Shown: positions 34,857 to 42,786 of the stretch, piece after piece | Numbering within the stretch: the first letter of the stretch is position 1 | Layout: every line of letters starts with the position of its first letter | Source of the DNA: Bradyrhizobium sp. LHD-71 | GTDB lineage: Bacteria > Pseudomonadota > Alphaproteobacteria > Rhizobiales > Xanthobacteraceae | NCBI RefSeq assembly: GCF_031157255.1 | Contig: NZ_JAVIFX010000001.1 | Coordinates: 186,001 to 250,000, forward strand | DNA length: 64,000 nucleotides | Direction: 5' to 3' | Position numbers and translations under genes: made by a program | Notes under the pieces: generated by a model | What the model saw: the letters and a program-made list of their open reading frames with translations, nothing else | Told to the model about the DNA's origin: nothing | Databases searched by the model: none

Positions 34857-36170
34857 TCAAGCCGGGTTCTCAAGCGTGAATACGTCGGCCTCTTCGTCAT
34901 AGGCGAAGTACTCGGCATAGCGTGCCCAGCTGGTGACGGCCTTCACGGTCTCGGCTGCGTAGTCTTCCGACATATGGTCCTCGAGTTCATCCCGAAAACG
35001 CCGCGCCGGGGCCTGATGACTCGACCGCTCGTCGAGAACACGGCGGATGTGCGCGGCAAGCGGAACATAGGTTGCCAGTTGCTGGGCAAACAGGCGCTTG
35101 CGTTCGTCGACATCGCTCGTTGCAAAGCGCATACCGGCGGCCGTCAGGCGGATATCGCCCTCCTCCAGCTCTGCAAATCGCAGGAGCTGCAAAGTCTCTG
35201 CGATCGGAAAGAGGTCGTCGACCTCGAGCTGCAGACCTGCTGCGAGCGGCGGCAGATCGGCGTGTCCGCGGTAGGGTTCAGCCGCCACGGTTTCGATCAG
35301 CCCGGCAAGCCGGTTGGACGACACGCGCGGCAGAACCATGGCGATGCCCGTGCCGGGAAAGAAACCATCGCGCGCCGGCGTACCCGATTTCATCGTCATC
35401 CGCGCATAGACGTCGTCCACAAGTTTTCGAAACGCAGGGTCGAGGCGATTGCGCGGCTGCGGCAGCTCGATCCGGATTTCGGCGACGACACGCCCAGGGT
35501 TGGATCCAAAGATGAGAATGCGATCGCACATCAACACCGCCTCTTCGATGTTGTGGGTGACCATCAGGATCGACTGCATCGGCATGCGTCCTTCCGCCCA
35601 CAGGTCGAGCAGATCGGTGCGCAAGGTCTCGGCCGTCAGGACGTCCAGGGCCGAGAACGGCTCGTCCATCAGCAGGACCTTGGGATGCACGACCAGCGCC
35701 CGCGCCAGCCCGACCCGCTGACGCATGCCGCCGGAGAGCTCCTTGGGATAGGCACTCTCGTAACCATCGAGGCCGATCAGGTCGATCGCAGCCAACGCCG
35801 GCCGGCGGCGTTCGGCGGGTGCGAGCCCGCGAGCTTCTAGCCCCAGCTCGACGTTCTGCAGAACGGTCAGCCAGGGGAAGAGCGCAAAGCTTTGGAACAC
35901 CAGCGCCATGCCGGCGGGCGGGCCCGTCACCGGCGCGCCCTCGAACGCAATCCTGCCATCGCTCGGCCGAATGAGACCCGCGATCGCGCGCAGGAGCGTC
36001 GACTTGCCGCTTCCCGAGCGGCCAAGCAAACCGACGATTTCGCCCGGCCGAAGAGTCAGGTCGACGTTATCGAGAACGACGAGCCGACCCGAAGCTCCCT
36101 TGTCGTAGGTTTGACATACGCCTTGCACCGAGATGAGAGGCACATCGTTGACAGAGCGGGCGGCGTCCAT
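34857..36170 (-). CDS. ABC transporter ATPase with AAA-associated C-terminal domain
   Basis: This protein of about 437 residues begins with an ABC ATPase of the nitrate/sulfonate class: Walker A GRSGSGKST (50-58), FQSFALFPW, LSGGMRQR (145-152) and VLLMDEPFSALD. After residue about 275 it carries a 160-residue extension ending in WARYAEYFAYDEEADVFTL. This matches the AAA-associated C-terminal domain found in a distinct set of ABC ATPases. The start at 36170 follows GGAGGAA. It lies 21 bases after the permease gene. Confidence 0.88.
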   Translation of the reverse strand: MDAARSVNDVPLISVQGVCQTYDKGASGRLVVLDNVDLTLRPGEIVGLLGRSGSGKSTLLRAIAGLIRPSDGRIAFEGAPVTGPPAGMALVFQSFALFPWLTVLQNVELGLEARGLAPAERRRPALAAIDLIGLDGYESAYPKELSGGMRQRVGLARALVVHPKVLLMDEPFSALDVLTAETLRTDLLDLWAEGRMPMQSILMVTHNIEEAVLMCDRILIFGSNPGRVVAEIRIELPQPRNRLDPAFRKLVDDVYARMTMKSGTPARDGFFPGTGIAMVLPRVSSNRLAGLIETVAAEPYRGHADLPPLAAGLQLEVDDLFPIAETLQLLRFAELEEGDIRLTAAGMRFATSDVDERKRLFAQQLATYVPLAAHIRRVLDERSSHQAPARRFRDELEDHMSEDYAAETVKAVTSWARYAEYFAYDEEADVFTLENPA

Positions 36171-36191
36171 GGCATTCCTCCGCATGGTTGG

Positions 36192-37946
36192 TCAGTTCAG
36201 ACGCAGGCGGCGCTCGGCGAACACATAGAGCGGACGCCAGAGCATGCGGTTGAACAGCGTGACGAACAGCGACATGACGCCAATGCCCAGCACGACGCGC
36301 GGAAAGTCTCCGGCTGCGGTCGCCTTGGCGATGTAGGCGCCGAGGCCATAGGCTTGGAGCCTGGTGTCACCCCAGCTTGCGACCTCCGCCACGATGCTGG
36401 CGTTCCAGGAGCCGCCGGAGGCAGTCAGCGCGCCCGTGACATAGTAGGGAAAGATGCCCGGCAGAATGACTTTGCGCCACCAGGTCCAGGACCGCAGGTG
36501 ATAGATCGCCGCCGCCTCCCGAAGGTCGCTCGGAAACGCACTCGCGCCCGCGATGACGTTGAAGAGGATGTACCACTGCGTCCCGAGCACCATGAGCGGC
36601 GAGAGCCAGATGTTGGGATCGACGCCCGTTGCGACGATCCCCATCACCGCGAAGGGAAACAGCACATTGGCCGGGAAAGCAGCGAGGAACTGCGCCAGCG
36701 GCTGAACACGCTCGGCGACAACCGGCCTCAGTCCGATCCACACTCCGATGGGAACCCAGATCAGGCTCGCGACCGCGATCAGAATCACGACGCGTGAAAG
36801 CGTGGCCAAGCCGCCTCCGAAGGCCTCGAACGCGTCACGCCATGACAACGTCTGGCGCACATAGTCGATGACAAGCCAGGCCCCACACGCCGTTACAGCG
36901 ACGACGACTGCGAGCCAGAGATAATCAACGGACGATGACGTGCGCCTGCTCCGCGCCGTTGCCAACCTGGGCATGCGTGCGCCAAGCCGCAACATCAGGA
37001 GGCGTTGCCAGATCCAGCCGAACGGCGCCAGCAGGTGCTTCACTAGCGAGGTCCGCCGGATGAGACCGTACATCCAGGACCGCGGCTTTTGCTGACTGGC
37101 GGTCTGCTCGGCGCGAAACTTGTCCGCCCACGCCACGACCGGCCGGAACAGGAGCTGATCGTAGAGAAGGATGACAAACGCCATCGCCAGGACAGCCCAC
37201 CCCACGGCGGCGAAATCCTGCTGGTCGATGGCAAGGGCGAGATAGGAGCCGATCCCGGGAAGCTGGACTGTCGTGCTGCCGACCGTGATGGCCTCGGAAG
37301 CGACAACGAAGAACCAGCCGCCCGACATCGACATCATCGTGTTCCAGATGAGTCCCGGTGCAGCAAACGGTGCCTCCAACCGCCAGAACCGTTGCCAAGC
37401 CGAAAGCCCGAAGCTGCGGCTCGCCTCATCGAGATCGCGCGGCACAGTTTTCAGCGACTGGTAGAACGAGAAGGCCATGTTCCATGCCTGACTCGTGAAG
37501 ATTGCGAAGATCGACGCGCATTCAGCGCCGAGTTCACTTCCTGGAAAAAGTCCCATGAAGAAGGTGACGGTAAAGGTGAGGAAGCCGAGCACCGGCACCG
37601 ACTGCAGGATGTCAAGCGCAGGGATGATGATCAGTTCGGCACGACGGCTCTTGGCTGCGAGCGCCGCCACGACGAAAGTGAACAACAGTGAGGCGAAGAT
37701 CGCCGCGAACATGCGCAATGTCGTGCGCAGCGCATATTCGGGAAGCCCGGCAACGTCCAGCGAGACAGGTTCGCGCGACAACGCGTCGAGCGAGTCACCC
37801 ATGCCGGCCGCCCCGTGCGCGGCAAGGATGACCAGGGCCGCAATGAGGGAGAACGCGGCCAGGTCATAGACATTCGGTCGCATGCGAGCGCGCACGAGCG
37901 CGGCGACGGCGCCGAGCGCCGGACGATCGTCAGGAAGAAAGACCAT
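36192..37946 (-). CDS. Double-length ABC transporter permease (two permease domains in one chain)
   Basis: The 584-residue protein contains two tandem permease units. Each has about five or six helices and its own ATPase-coupling loop: EASRSFGLSAWQRFWRLEAP (174-193) and EAAAIYHLRSWTWWRKVILP (477-496). One chain therefore replaces a permease dimer. It resembles the nitrate/sulfonate/bicarbonate class and pairs with the extended ATPase downstream. No substrate-binding protein gene is present nearby. The start at 37946 (MVFLPDD) is preferred; the frame stays open to 38399 through the small gene upstream but is shadow there. Confidence 0.85.
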   Translation of the reverse strand: MVFLPDDRPALGAVAALVRARMRPNVYDLAAFSLIAALVILAAHGAAGMGDSLDALSREPVSLDVAGLPEYALRTTLRMFAAIFASLLFTFVVAALAAKSRRAELIIIPALDILQSVPVLGFLTFTVTFFMGLFPGSELGAECASIFAIFTSQAWNMAFSFYQSLKTVPRDLDEASRSFGLSAWQRFWRLEAPFAAPGLIWNTMMSMSGGWFFVVASEAITVGSTTVQLPGIGSYLALAIDQQDFAAVGWAVLAMAFVILLYDQLLFRPVVAWADKFRAEQTASQQKPRSWMYGLIRRTSLVKHLLAPFGWIWQRLLMLRLGARMPRLATARSRRTSSSVDYLWLAVVVAVTACGAWLVIDYVRQTLSWRDAFEAFGGGLATLSRVVILIAVASLIWVPIGVWIGLRPVVAERVQPLAQFLAAFPANVLFPFAVMGIVATGVDPNIWLSPLMVLGTQWYILFNVIAGASAFPSDLREAAAIYHLRSWTWWRKVILPGIFPYYVTGALTASGGSWNASIVAEVASWGDTRLQAYGLGAYIAKATAAGDFPRVVLGIGVMSLFVTLFNRMLWRPLYVFAERRLRLN

Positions 37947-38053
37947 GGCAAGCCTCGCGGCAATCGAGACCGATACTCGCCCTGCCCGGCGACATGAGCC
38001 GTGCGCGCTTGCGCCCTGCGGATACCTGCAAGCGCAACATCGGTTGAGCTGGG

Positions 38054-38296
38054 TTACGCGGCGCGGCGCAAACTGTCGCCATCGTCGGTTGCCGCGGCTT
38101 CGGTCCAACGGCACTCGAGCCGTCCGCTTGTCGGGTTCGTGTGCCAGCCGGCAACGAGCGCGCGGCGTACCGGCGCTCGCGGTCGCCCCTCCATGGGGAG
38201 AACGGCGGTAGTTCTTGTTTTGAAGGTGTTCGCCCGCTCGGAACGTGACGCGGGCGCCGCGACATTCTCGCGAAGAAAGACGATGTTCTTGTTCAT
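38054..38296 (-). CDS. Small uncharacterised protein, 80 residues
   Basis: The protein begins MNKNIVFLRENVAAPASRSE, has an arginine-rich middle and ends in a short ALVAGWHTNPTSGRLECRW segment with paired aromatic residues. The start is strongly supported by GGGAGGTAAGCC directly before the ATG. No membrane helix or signal peptide is seen. It is the first gene upstream of the double permease, with a 107-base gap, and is probably in the same transcription unit. Function is unknown; it could be a small regulator or accessory protein of the transporter. Confidence 0.7.
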   Translation of the reverse strand: MNKNIVFLRENVAAPASRSERANTFKTRTTAVLPMEGRPRAPVRRALVAGWHTNPTSGRLECRWTEAAATDDGDSLRRAA

Positions 38297-38590
38297 GGCT
38301 TACCTCCCGGAAATGTCCCCTGCAGGACCCGGGAGGCGAAGCGGACAGACCTTTATCTGGCCCAGCCGGCACTCGCCCGGCGGGTGATGCCGGGAGCAAT
38401 CCTGGTTGACGGGTTGAGTGTCCGACAGAAGTTTCGCGTCTCTGCCGGACAGCGACTAGGGTAGCTGTCCATTACCTGCTTCGTTTGATCGAGAAATGGC
38501 TCCGGAACCGGAAGGCCGCGCGGGGAATGCGCCCCAAAATCGAACGTGTCAAGCGACCAATGCGCCTCTACGGGCGGACATTCCGAAAAT

Positions 38591-38604
38591 TATACTCATG
38601 TATA
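38591..38604. promoter_or_regulatory. Operator-like palindrome, copy 3 (TATAC-TCAT-GTATA), in the 38297-38645 gap
   Basis: An inverted repeat with 5-base arms lies 41 bases before the DUF1194 gene, in the 349-base divergent gap that also leads to the small protein and transporter genes. It is the weakest of three related sites. Nothing else was recognised in the gap. Confidence 0.4.
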
Positions 38605-38645
38605 TGCAATCAGAATTGTGATCGTCGGGTCGGCCGGGGATCGCT

Positions 38646-39725
38646 ATGCTTTTCCTCGAAACCGGCAGCGGAGTTCGCAAGTTGGTTCGAGCTGTTCGAT
38701 CTGCATTGATCGCACTTGTTCTTGCGATGGCGGTCCACCTGTCGTCGGCGAAAGCCGGCGAGCCGGTCGATATGCTGCTGGTGCTGGCAGCGGATGTTTC
38801 GCGCAGCGTCGACCAGCAGAAGTTCCAGCTTCAGCGCGAGGGCTACGCTGCCGCGATCTCGAATCCGAACGTGTTAAATGCCATCGTTTCCGGCACTCAC
38901 CAGCGGATTGCATTGGCCTTTGTCGAATGGTCCGGTGCGGATTCACAGAAGGTCGTGATCGACTGGACGCTTATCAGCGACAAGGCGTCTGCACGCCGCT
39001 TCGGCGACCAGCTCCTGGAAGCGCCCCGCTCCTTCGCGGACCGCACGTCCATCAGCGGCGCAATCGATTTCGCAGCAACCCGCTTCGATAATGCCCCTTT
39101 TGAATCCAATCGGCGAACGATCGACGTATCTGGCGATGGCAACAACAATTCCGGCCGCGACGTGACCGTCGCCCGCGATGCGGCACTGGCCAAGGGTATC
39201 ACGATCAACGGGCTCGTCATCCTGACAGAGAACCCACAGCTATGGGATTCCGACCACACCAATCCCCCTGGCGGGCTGGAAGCCTACTATCGCGACAACG
39301 TCATCGGCGGGCCCGGTGCCTTCGTGATCGCTGCGAAGAACTTCGAGTCGTTTGGTGAGGCCATCACCAAAAAGCTGGTCGCAGAAATCGCCCAAGGACC
39401 CGATCTGCAAGACGCGCCGGAGCGCAGTGCTCAGCCGCGCCCTTCATCGATCGTAAGAGCCGCGATGCCATTGCAAATCCTCGGGCGCGAGCCAAGCGAA
39501 GGAGTAGTTCGAAGTGAAGATCGCTGCGATGACCCTGATCGCATTGTTGTTCACAATGCCGCTGTTCGCCATGCATCTTTATGCGAGGGCTTACGTGCAG
39601 CCTGTTATCGAGCAGCCGAACGATTGCAAGGATCCCAGTTCGCGACCCGGATCGAGAGCGGACGTGTCAGTCCCACCGCGCTTCTTTGGGACGCTCGCCT
39701 GAGCCCTGACCGCGCAAGGCGCTGA
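38646..39725 (+). CDS. Secreted DUF1194 von Willebrand A protein with a doubtful C-terminal tail
   Basis: The 359-residue protein has a signal peptide (SALIALVLAMAVHLSSAKA) and a DUF1194-type vWA domain (about 40-250). It keeps a full metal site: DVSRS (D50, S52, S54), T134 in RTSISGAI and D164 in VSGDGNNNSG. The family domain ends at AITKKLVAEIAQ (about 250). The remaining 109 residues are arginine-, serine- and proline-rich and overlap another reading frame with better coding features, so a frameshift that removed the normal stop is likely. It is divergent from the ABC/two-component operon and convergent, 2 bases apart, with the OprB-type gene. Confidence 0.82.
   Translation: MLFLETGSGVRKLVRAVRSALIALVLAMAVHLSSAKAGEPVDMLLVLAADVSRSVDQQKFQLQREGYAAAISNPNVLNAIVSGTHQRIALAFVEWSGADSQKVVIDWTLISDKASARRFGDQLLEAPRSFADRTSISGAIDFAATRFDNAPFESNRRTIDVSGDGNNNSGRDVTVARDAALAKGITINGLVILTENPQLWDSDHTNPPGGLEAYYRDNVIGGPGAFVIAAKNFESFGEAITKKLVAEIAQGPDLQDAPERSAQPRPSSIVRAAMPLQILGREPSEGVVRSEDRCDDPDRIVVHNAAVRHASLCEGLRAACYRAAERLQGSQFATRIESGRVSPTALLWDARLSPDRARR
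39514..39702 (+). CDS. Possible small exported protein overlapping the DUF1194 tail
   Basis: A 62-codon frame starts with GTG at 39514, nine bases after AAGGAG. Its N-terminus (MTLIALLFTMPLFAMHLYA after a short lead) looks like a signal peptide or membrane helix. It lies wholly inside the DUF1194 frame. In the third frame a TGA (39515-39517) overlaps this GTG as GTGA, the coupling pattern expected if the DUF1194 gene really ended there. It could be a real small gene or chance. Confidence 0.4.
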   Translation: MKIAAMTLIALLFTMPLFAMHLYARAYVQPVIEQPNDCKDPSSRPGSRADVSVPPRFFGTLA

Positions 39726-39727
39726 CT

Positions 39728-41155
39728 TCAATAGCGCATGGTTGAGCGTATCCCGACGATCACGGCGTTCCTGACAGGCTCGGTGGGTGACGCGTCGCCG
39801 GCAACGTGCCCGCCGGGATGGAACACGAACTGCAGGTTTGGCTGCACGGTCCAGCCCGGCGCGATGCTCGCGGAATAGGACAGATCGAACGACAGCTCGT
39901 AGTCGCGCAGTGGCGTCGGCAAGCCGGTGAAAAGTCGCGCGTCGTGATCGAACGCGCGCGCATGCTTTGAAACATGCGCGTAGAGAAACGATGCGCCGAA
40001 CGCGTCGGCGGGACGCTGCGGGATCAGGCCTGCGAAGATGATGCCGCCATCGAGATAGAAATCGACGAGGTTGCGATCCGGCGGGCTCCAGGCGGCGCGC
40101 GCGAACAGCAAGACGCCTGAATTGGCGTCGCCGCCCGGCGGCCGGTAGAGCTGCTGATCGAGCACTGCATAAATCCCGTCATTGCCGTGCACGCGACGCG
40201 CAATGCCGACGCTGAGCGGGCTTGCGAGCGAAAACCCGTTGATGTCGAAGCGCAGGTGATCGAACCGGTCGAAGTGGTGCCAGCCGCCGAAGCGGATGCC
40301 GCCGGCGAGGCCTTTCGCCGTCGGCTCCTGGTTATAGCGATACTGCAGTTCGCCGATCACGAACGGCGGATCGTTGACGCGAAAGTTCAGGCCGTGGCGG
40401 TTGCATTGCTCGGGTTCGAACCCGCACGCGCCGGCTGGATCGCCGTTGAATACGGCGAGCAGCGCGGTGGTCTGCGGCGTCGGGTCTAGCTTCAGCCGCA
40501 CGCCCGGCGTCGATAGCGGGTATGCCGGCCCAGCACTCGGAATGCCGGCTTTCGGGTTGGTTGGCCAATCGCTTGAGATGAAGAAGCCGAAATACTGGCT
40601 GAACAGGAATTCGGTGTCGACCACCAGCTGGCCGGCGCGCAGGCTCGCCATGCCGCCGAACAGCTGCTGTTCGAGCCAGAGCTCCGAGAGCCGCGTCGCC
40701 GGCAGCGCCTCGATGTTGCTGACCGTGTTCAAGCCGCCGATCAGGTTGCGATTTGGGCCCTTGCTGCCGTGAAGCTGAAAGGCGTTGGCGTAGAAGCTCA
40801 AGCCGTCGAGCCCTGCGAGCCGGCCGAGATCAACGCCGATCATGGCTTCGAGCTTCCCATCGAAGATGGTGCGGCGCCGGACCCCGCCTGCGACGTTCGA
40901 CAAGACCTCGGTGGTGTGGATTAGGCCGAAGGTGATGCCGCGCTCTGCAAGCCAGCGCCGCGCACCGAACGGGTCGCCATCCTCTGGCAGGCTGGTCGCG
41001 ATCGTCGGCTGCGGAGACACGCCCGGCGGCGGATCGCCCTGCCCGAAGGCGGACGACGTCAGCACAAGGACGGTTGCGGTCGAAACGAGCGCCCGGCGCA
41101 AAGCCGGCGGCAGACCATTGACGTTTCCCACATCGACAACAGTCAGCCCACGCAT
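39728..41155 (-). CDS. OprB-type carbohydrate-selective porin
   Basis: The protein of about 475 residues has a long N-region and signal peptide (RRALVSTATVLVLTSSAFG). An OprB-type barrel follows: GVDLGRLAGLDGLSFYANAFQLHG, WLEQQLFGGMASLRAGQLVVDTEF, AGGIRFGGWHHFDRF, and a C-terminal TVQPNLQFVFHPGG then VIVGIRSTMRY. It ends in an aromatic residue as outer-membrane proteins do. The start at 41155 is chosen; GTG at 41185 is also possible. An iron-box-like sequence lies about 90 bases upstream, so iron or manganese control is possible. Confidence 0.86.
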   Translation of the reverse strand: MRGLTVVDVGNVNGLPPALRRALVSTATVLVLTSSAFGQGDPPPGVSPQPTIATSLPEDGDPFGARRWLAERGITFGLIHTTEVLSNVAGGVRRRTIFDGKLEAMIGVDLGRLAGLDGLSFYANAFQLHGSKGPNRNLIGGLNTVSNIEALPATRLSELWLEQQLFGGMASLRAGQLVVDTEFLFSQYFGFFISSDWPTNPKAGIPSAGPAYPLSTPGVRLKLDPTPQTTALLAVFNGDPAGACGFEPEQCNRHGLNFRVNDPPFVIGELQYRYNQEPTAKGLAGGIRFGGWHHFDRFDHLRFDINGFSLASPLSVGIARRVHGNDGIYAVLDQQLYRPPGGDANSGVLLFARAAWSPPDRNLVDFYLDGGIIFAGLIPQRPADAFGASFLYAHVSKHARAFDHDARLFTGLPTPLRDYELSFDLSYSASIAPGWTVQPNLQFVFHPGGHVAGDASPTEPVRNAVIVGIRSTMRY

Positions 41156-41244
41156 CGACAGCGATCCCCAACACCGGCCGCTCACGCGACGGTCCCCGCA
41201 GCCGGCGACCCCAATGATCCAAGCCCGGCCAGTTCGCGAAGATT

Positions 41245-41270
41245 GATAATGATAATGAGAAGCATTCGCA
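41245..41270. promoter_or_regulatory. Fur-box-like sequence upstream of the OprB-type porin
   Basis: The 19 bases from 41245 (GATAATGATAATGAGAAGC) match 15 of 19 positions of the classical Fur box. The overlapping 15-mer TGAGAAGCATTCGCA (41256-41270) keeps the partial 7-1-7 symmetry of an iron box. It lies 60-115 bases before the porin start. Confidence 0.5.
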
Positions 41271-41394
41271 ACTAGAATTTTGACTGCCGCCGCGACCCGC
41301 TATGAATTCCAGGCAACGCCAGAACAAAACTCGAACACTTTTTCAACGACTCACGTAGGATACTCGGCCCTGAATTCCTGATGGGTGGGGCAAG

Positions 41395-41817
41395 ATGTCT
41401 GAAATCGCTCGTGATTTTTCCGCAGTCGTGCGGCTCTGCGAATATTGCCGCGAGTTGGAGCGGCTGCACCTGTGGGGCGATGACGACGAGATCGATCGCG
41501 AATTCAACGCCGTCTGCCGCGCCATGTGGGCCTATACGTGCGACGACTTCCACGACGACTCGCTCTCGGTGGAGGACCACGCCTTCCTCGACAACCTGAC
41601 AAAGAAGACCGCGTACGAATTCGCGCTGGAGAACGGCTACGACCTCGCCGACTACAACAACGGCGGCTATGTGTCCGACTGGTGGGGGTTTGCCTGGATG
41701 ATCCTCGCCGAGAAGCGCGGCCTGTTCACGCCCGAGCAACGCACAGCCGCCTGGGCCAAGCACGACGCGAAGCTCTTGGCCGAGACCAAGGTGATCGGCG
41801 TGATCCGGGGACTATGA
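41395..41817 (+). CDS. Uncharacterised acidic protein, 140 residues
   Basis: The soluble protein is acidic and rich in aromatic residues (WGDDDEIDREFNAVCRAMWAYTCDDFHDD, NGYDLADYNNGGYVSDWWGFAWMIL). It has three cysteines in the first half and no signal peptide or membrane helix. No family is recognised with confidence. A GGTGGGG ribosome-binding site supports the start. It lies about 95 bases before the glutathione S-transferase gene on the same strand. Confidence 0.7.
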   Translation: MSEIARDFSAVVRLCEYCRELERLHLWGDDDEIDREFNAVCRAMWAYTCDDFHDDSLSVEDHAFLDNLTKKTAYEFALENGYDLADYNNGGYVSDWWGFAWMILAEKRGLFTPEQRTAAWAKHDAKLLAETKVIGVIRGL

Positions 41818-41912
41818 ACGGAGACAATTTTGCGAACGTGGAGGCCCGCGACAAGCACGGGCGTGACGCGTAAGATTAGGCCGCCCTTCCCTCGATCAAG
41901 ATCAGGCCCGTC

Positions 41913-42539
41913 ATGCTCAAGTTCTATTTCGCTCCGCAGACCTGCGCACTCGCCTCCCATATCGCCCTGATCGACGCGGGCGCCGTCCACGAAGCGGTGT
42001 TCGTCAGCTTCGAGAAGGAAGAGCAGCGCAAGCCGGAATACCTCGCCATCAATCCGAAGGCGCGCGTGCCCTCGCTGGTCACTGACCGTGGCGTGCTGAC
42101 CGAGACGCCGGCGATCCTGGCTTTCATCGCCCAGAGCTGGCCGCAGGCAAAGCTTGCGCCGACCGATCCCTATCAATTCGCGCAGGCGCAGGCATTCAAC
42201 AGCTACCTCTGTTCGACGCTGCATGTTGCGCACGCCCACCGTCGGCGCGGCTATCGCTGGGCCGACGAGCCGTCGTCCTTCGCCGACATGGAGCGCAAGG
42301 TGCCACAGACAGTCGGCGACTGCTTCTCGCTCGTGGAGCAGATTATGTTCAAAGGCCCGTGGGTGCTGGGCGAAAGCTACTCGATCTGCGATCCCTATCT
42401 CTTCACCGTCGCACGGTGGATTGAAGGCGATGGCATCGACCCGGCGAAATTCCCCAAGGTCGCCGAGCATCGCCGCCGCATGAGCGAGCGCGCATCGGTG
42501 CGCGAGGCGCTCGCGGTCCAAGAGCCGCGCCGGAGCTAG
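41913..42539 (+). CDS. Glutathione S-transferase family protein
   Basis: The 208-residue protein has a thioredoxin-like N-terminal domain of the beta-class type: MLKFYFAPQTCALASHIAL, with the catalytic-type cysteine at residue 10, INPKARVPSLVTDRGVLTETPAIL. A helical C-terminal domain follows (WVLGESYSICDPYLF). It may conjugate glutathione to electrophiles or bind ligands. Its stop codon lies inside the first arm of a palindromic repeat (42536-42611), so the last codons border an inserted element. Confidence 0.88.
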   Translation: MLKFYFAPQTCALASHIALIDAGAVHEAVFVSFEKEEQRKPEYLAINPKARVPSLVTDRGVLTETPAILAFIAQSWPQAKLAPTDPYQFAQAQAFNSYLCSTLHVAHAHRRRGYRWADEPSSFADMERKVPQTVGDCFSLVEQIMFKGPWVLGESYSICDPYLFTVARWIEGDGIDPAKFPKVAEHRRRMSERASVREALAVQEPRRS

Positions 42540-42611
42540 TGTCCCGAATCCGAGGTTCGCCATACTTTGCAGCGAGCTCAGAGCGAACTTCGGATTCGAT
42601 CAGGACACTAG
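42536..42611. repeat. Palindromic repeat A (CTAGTGTCC ends)
   Basis: The 76-base element begins CTAGTGTCC and ends GGACACTAG. Internal inverted arms include GAATCCGAGGTTCGC and GCGAACTTCGGATTC. It can fold as one long hairpin. The GST stop codon TAG (42537-42539) is part of its left end. Confidence 0.85.
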
Positions 42612-42624
42612 CAAGCTTACGATT

Positions 42625-42703
42625 CTAGTGTCGTTTATGGATCAGAAATTCGCACGATGGACTCGCGGCAATGATGGTGCGAATTTCTGATCCACGACAC
42701 TAG
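42625..42703. repeat. Palindromic repeat B (CTAGTGTCG ends)
   Basis: The 79-base element begins CTAGTGTCG and ends CGACACTAG, with internal arms GGATCAGAAATTCGCAC and GTGCGAATTTCTGATCC. It shares its ends with repeat A, 13 bases away, but has a different core, so the two are subtypes of one element family. Confidence 0.85.
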
Positions 42704-42786
42704 GACTGCCCCCGATGCGGTCAGGGAAGCTTTCCTGCGAACTGCCTTTTGCTTCACGTACGACCGGCGGCGTGATCGGGGTTACA

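Noticed and set aside
40421-40440. GGGTTCGAACCC, resembling a tRNA T-arm
   Set aside because: It lies inside the OprB-type porin gene and no acceptor, D or anticodon arms can be found around it.
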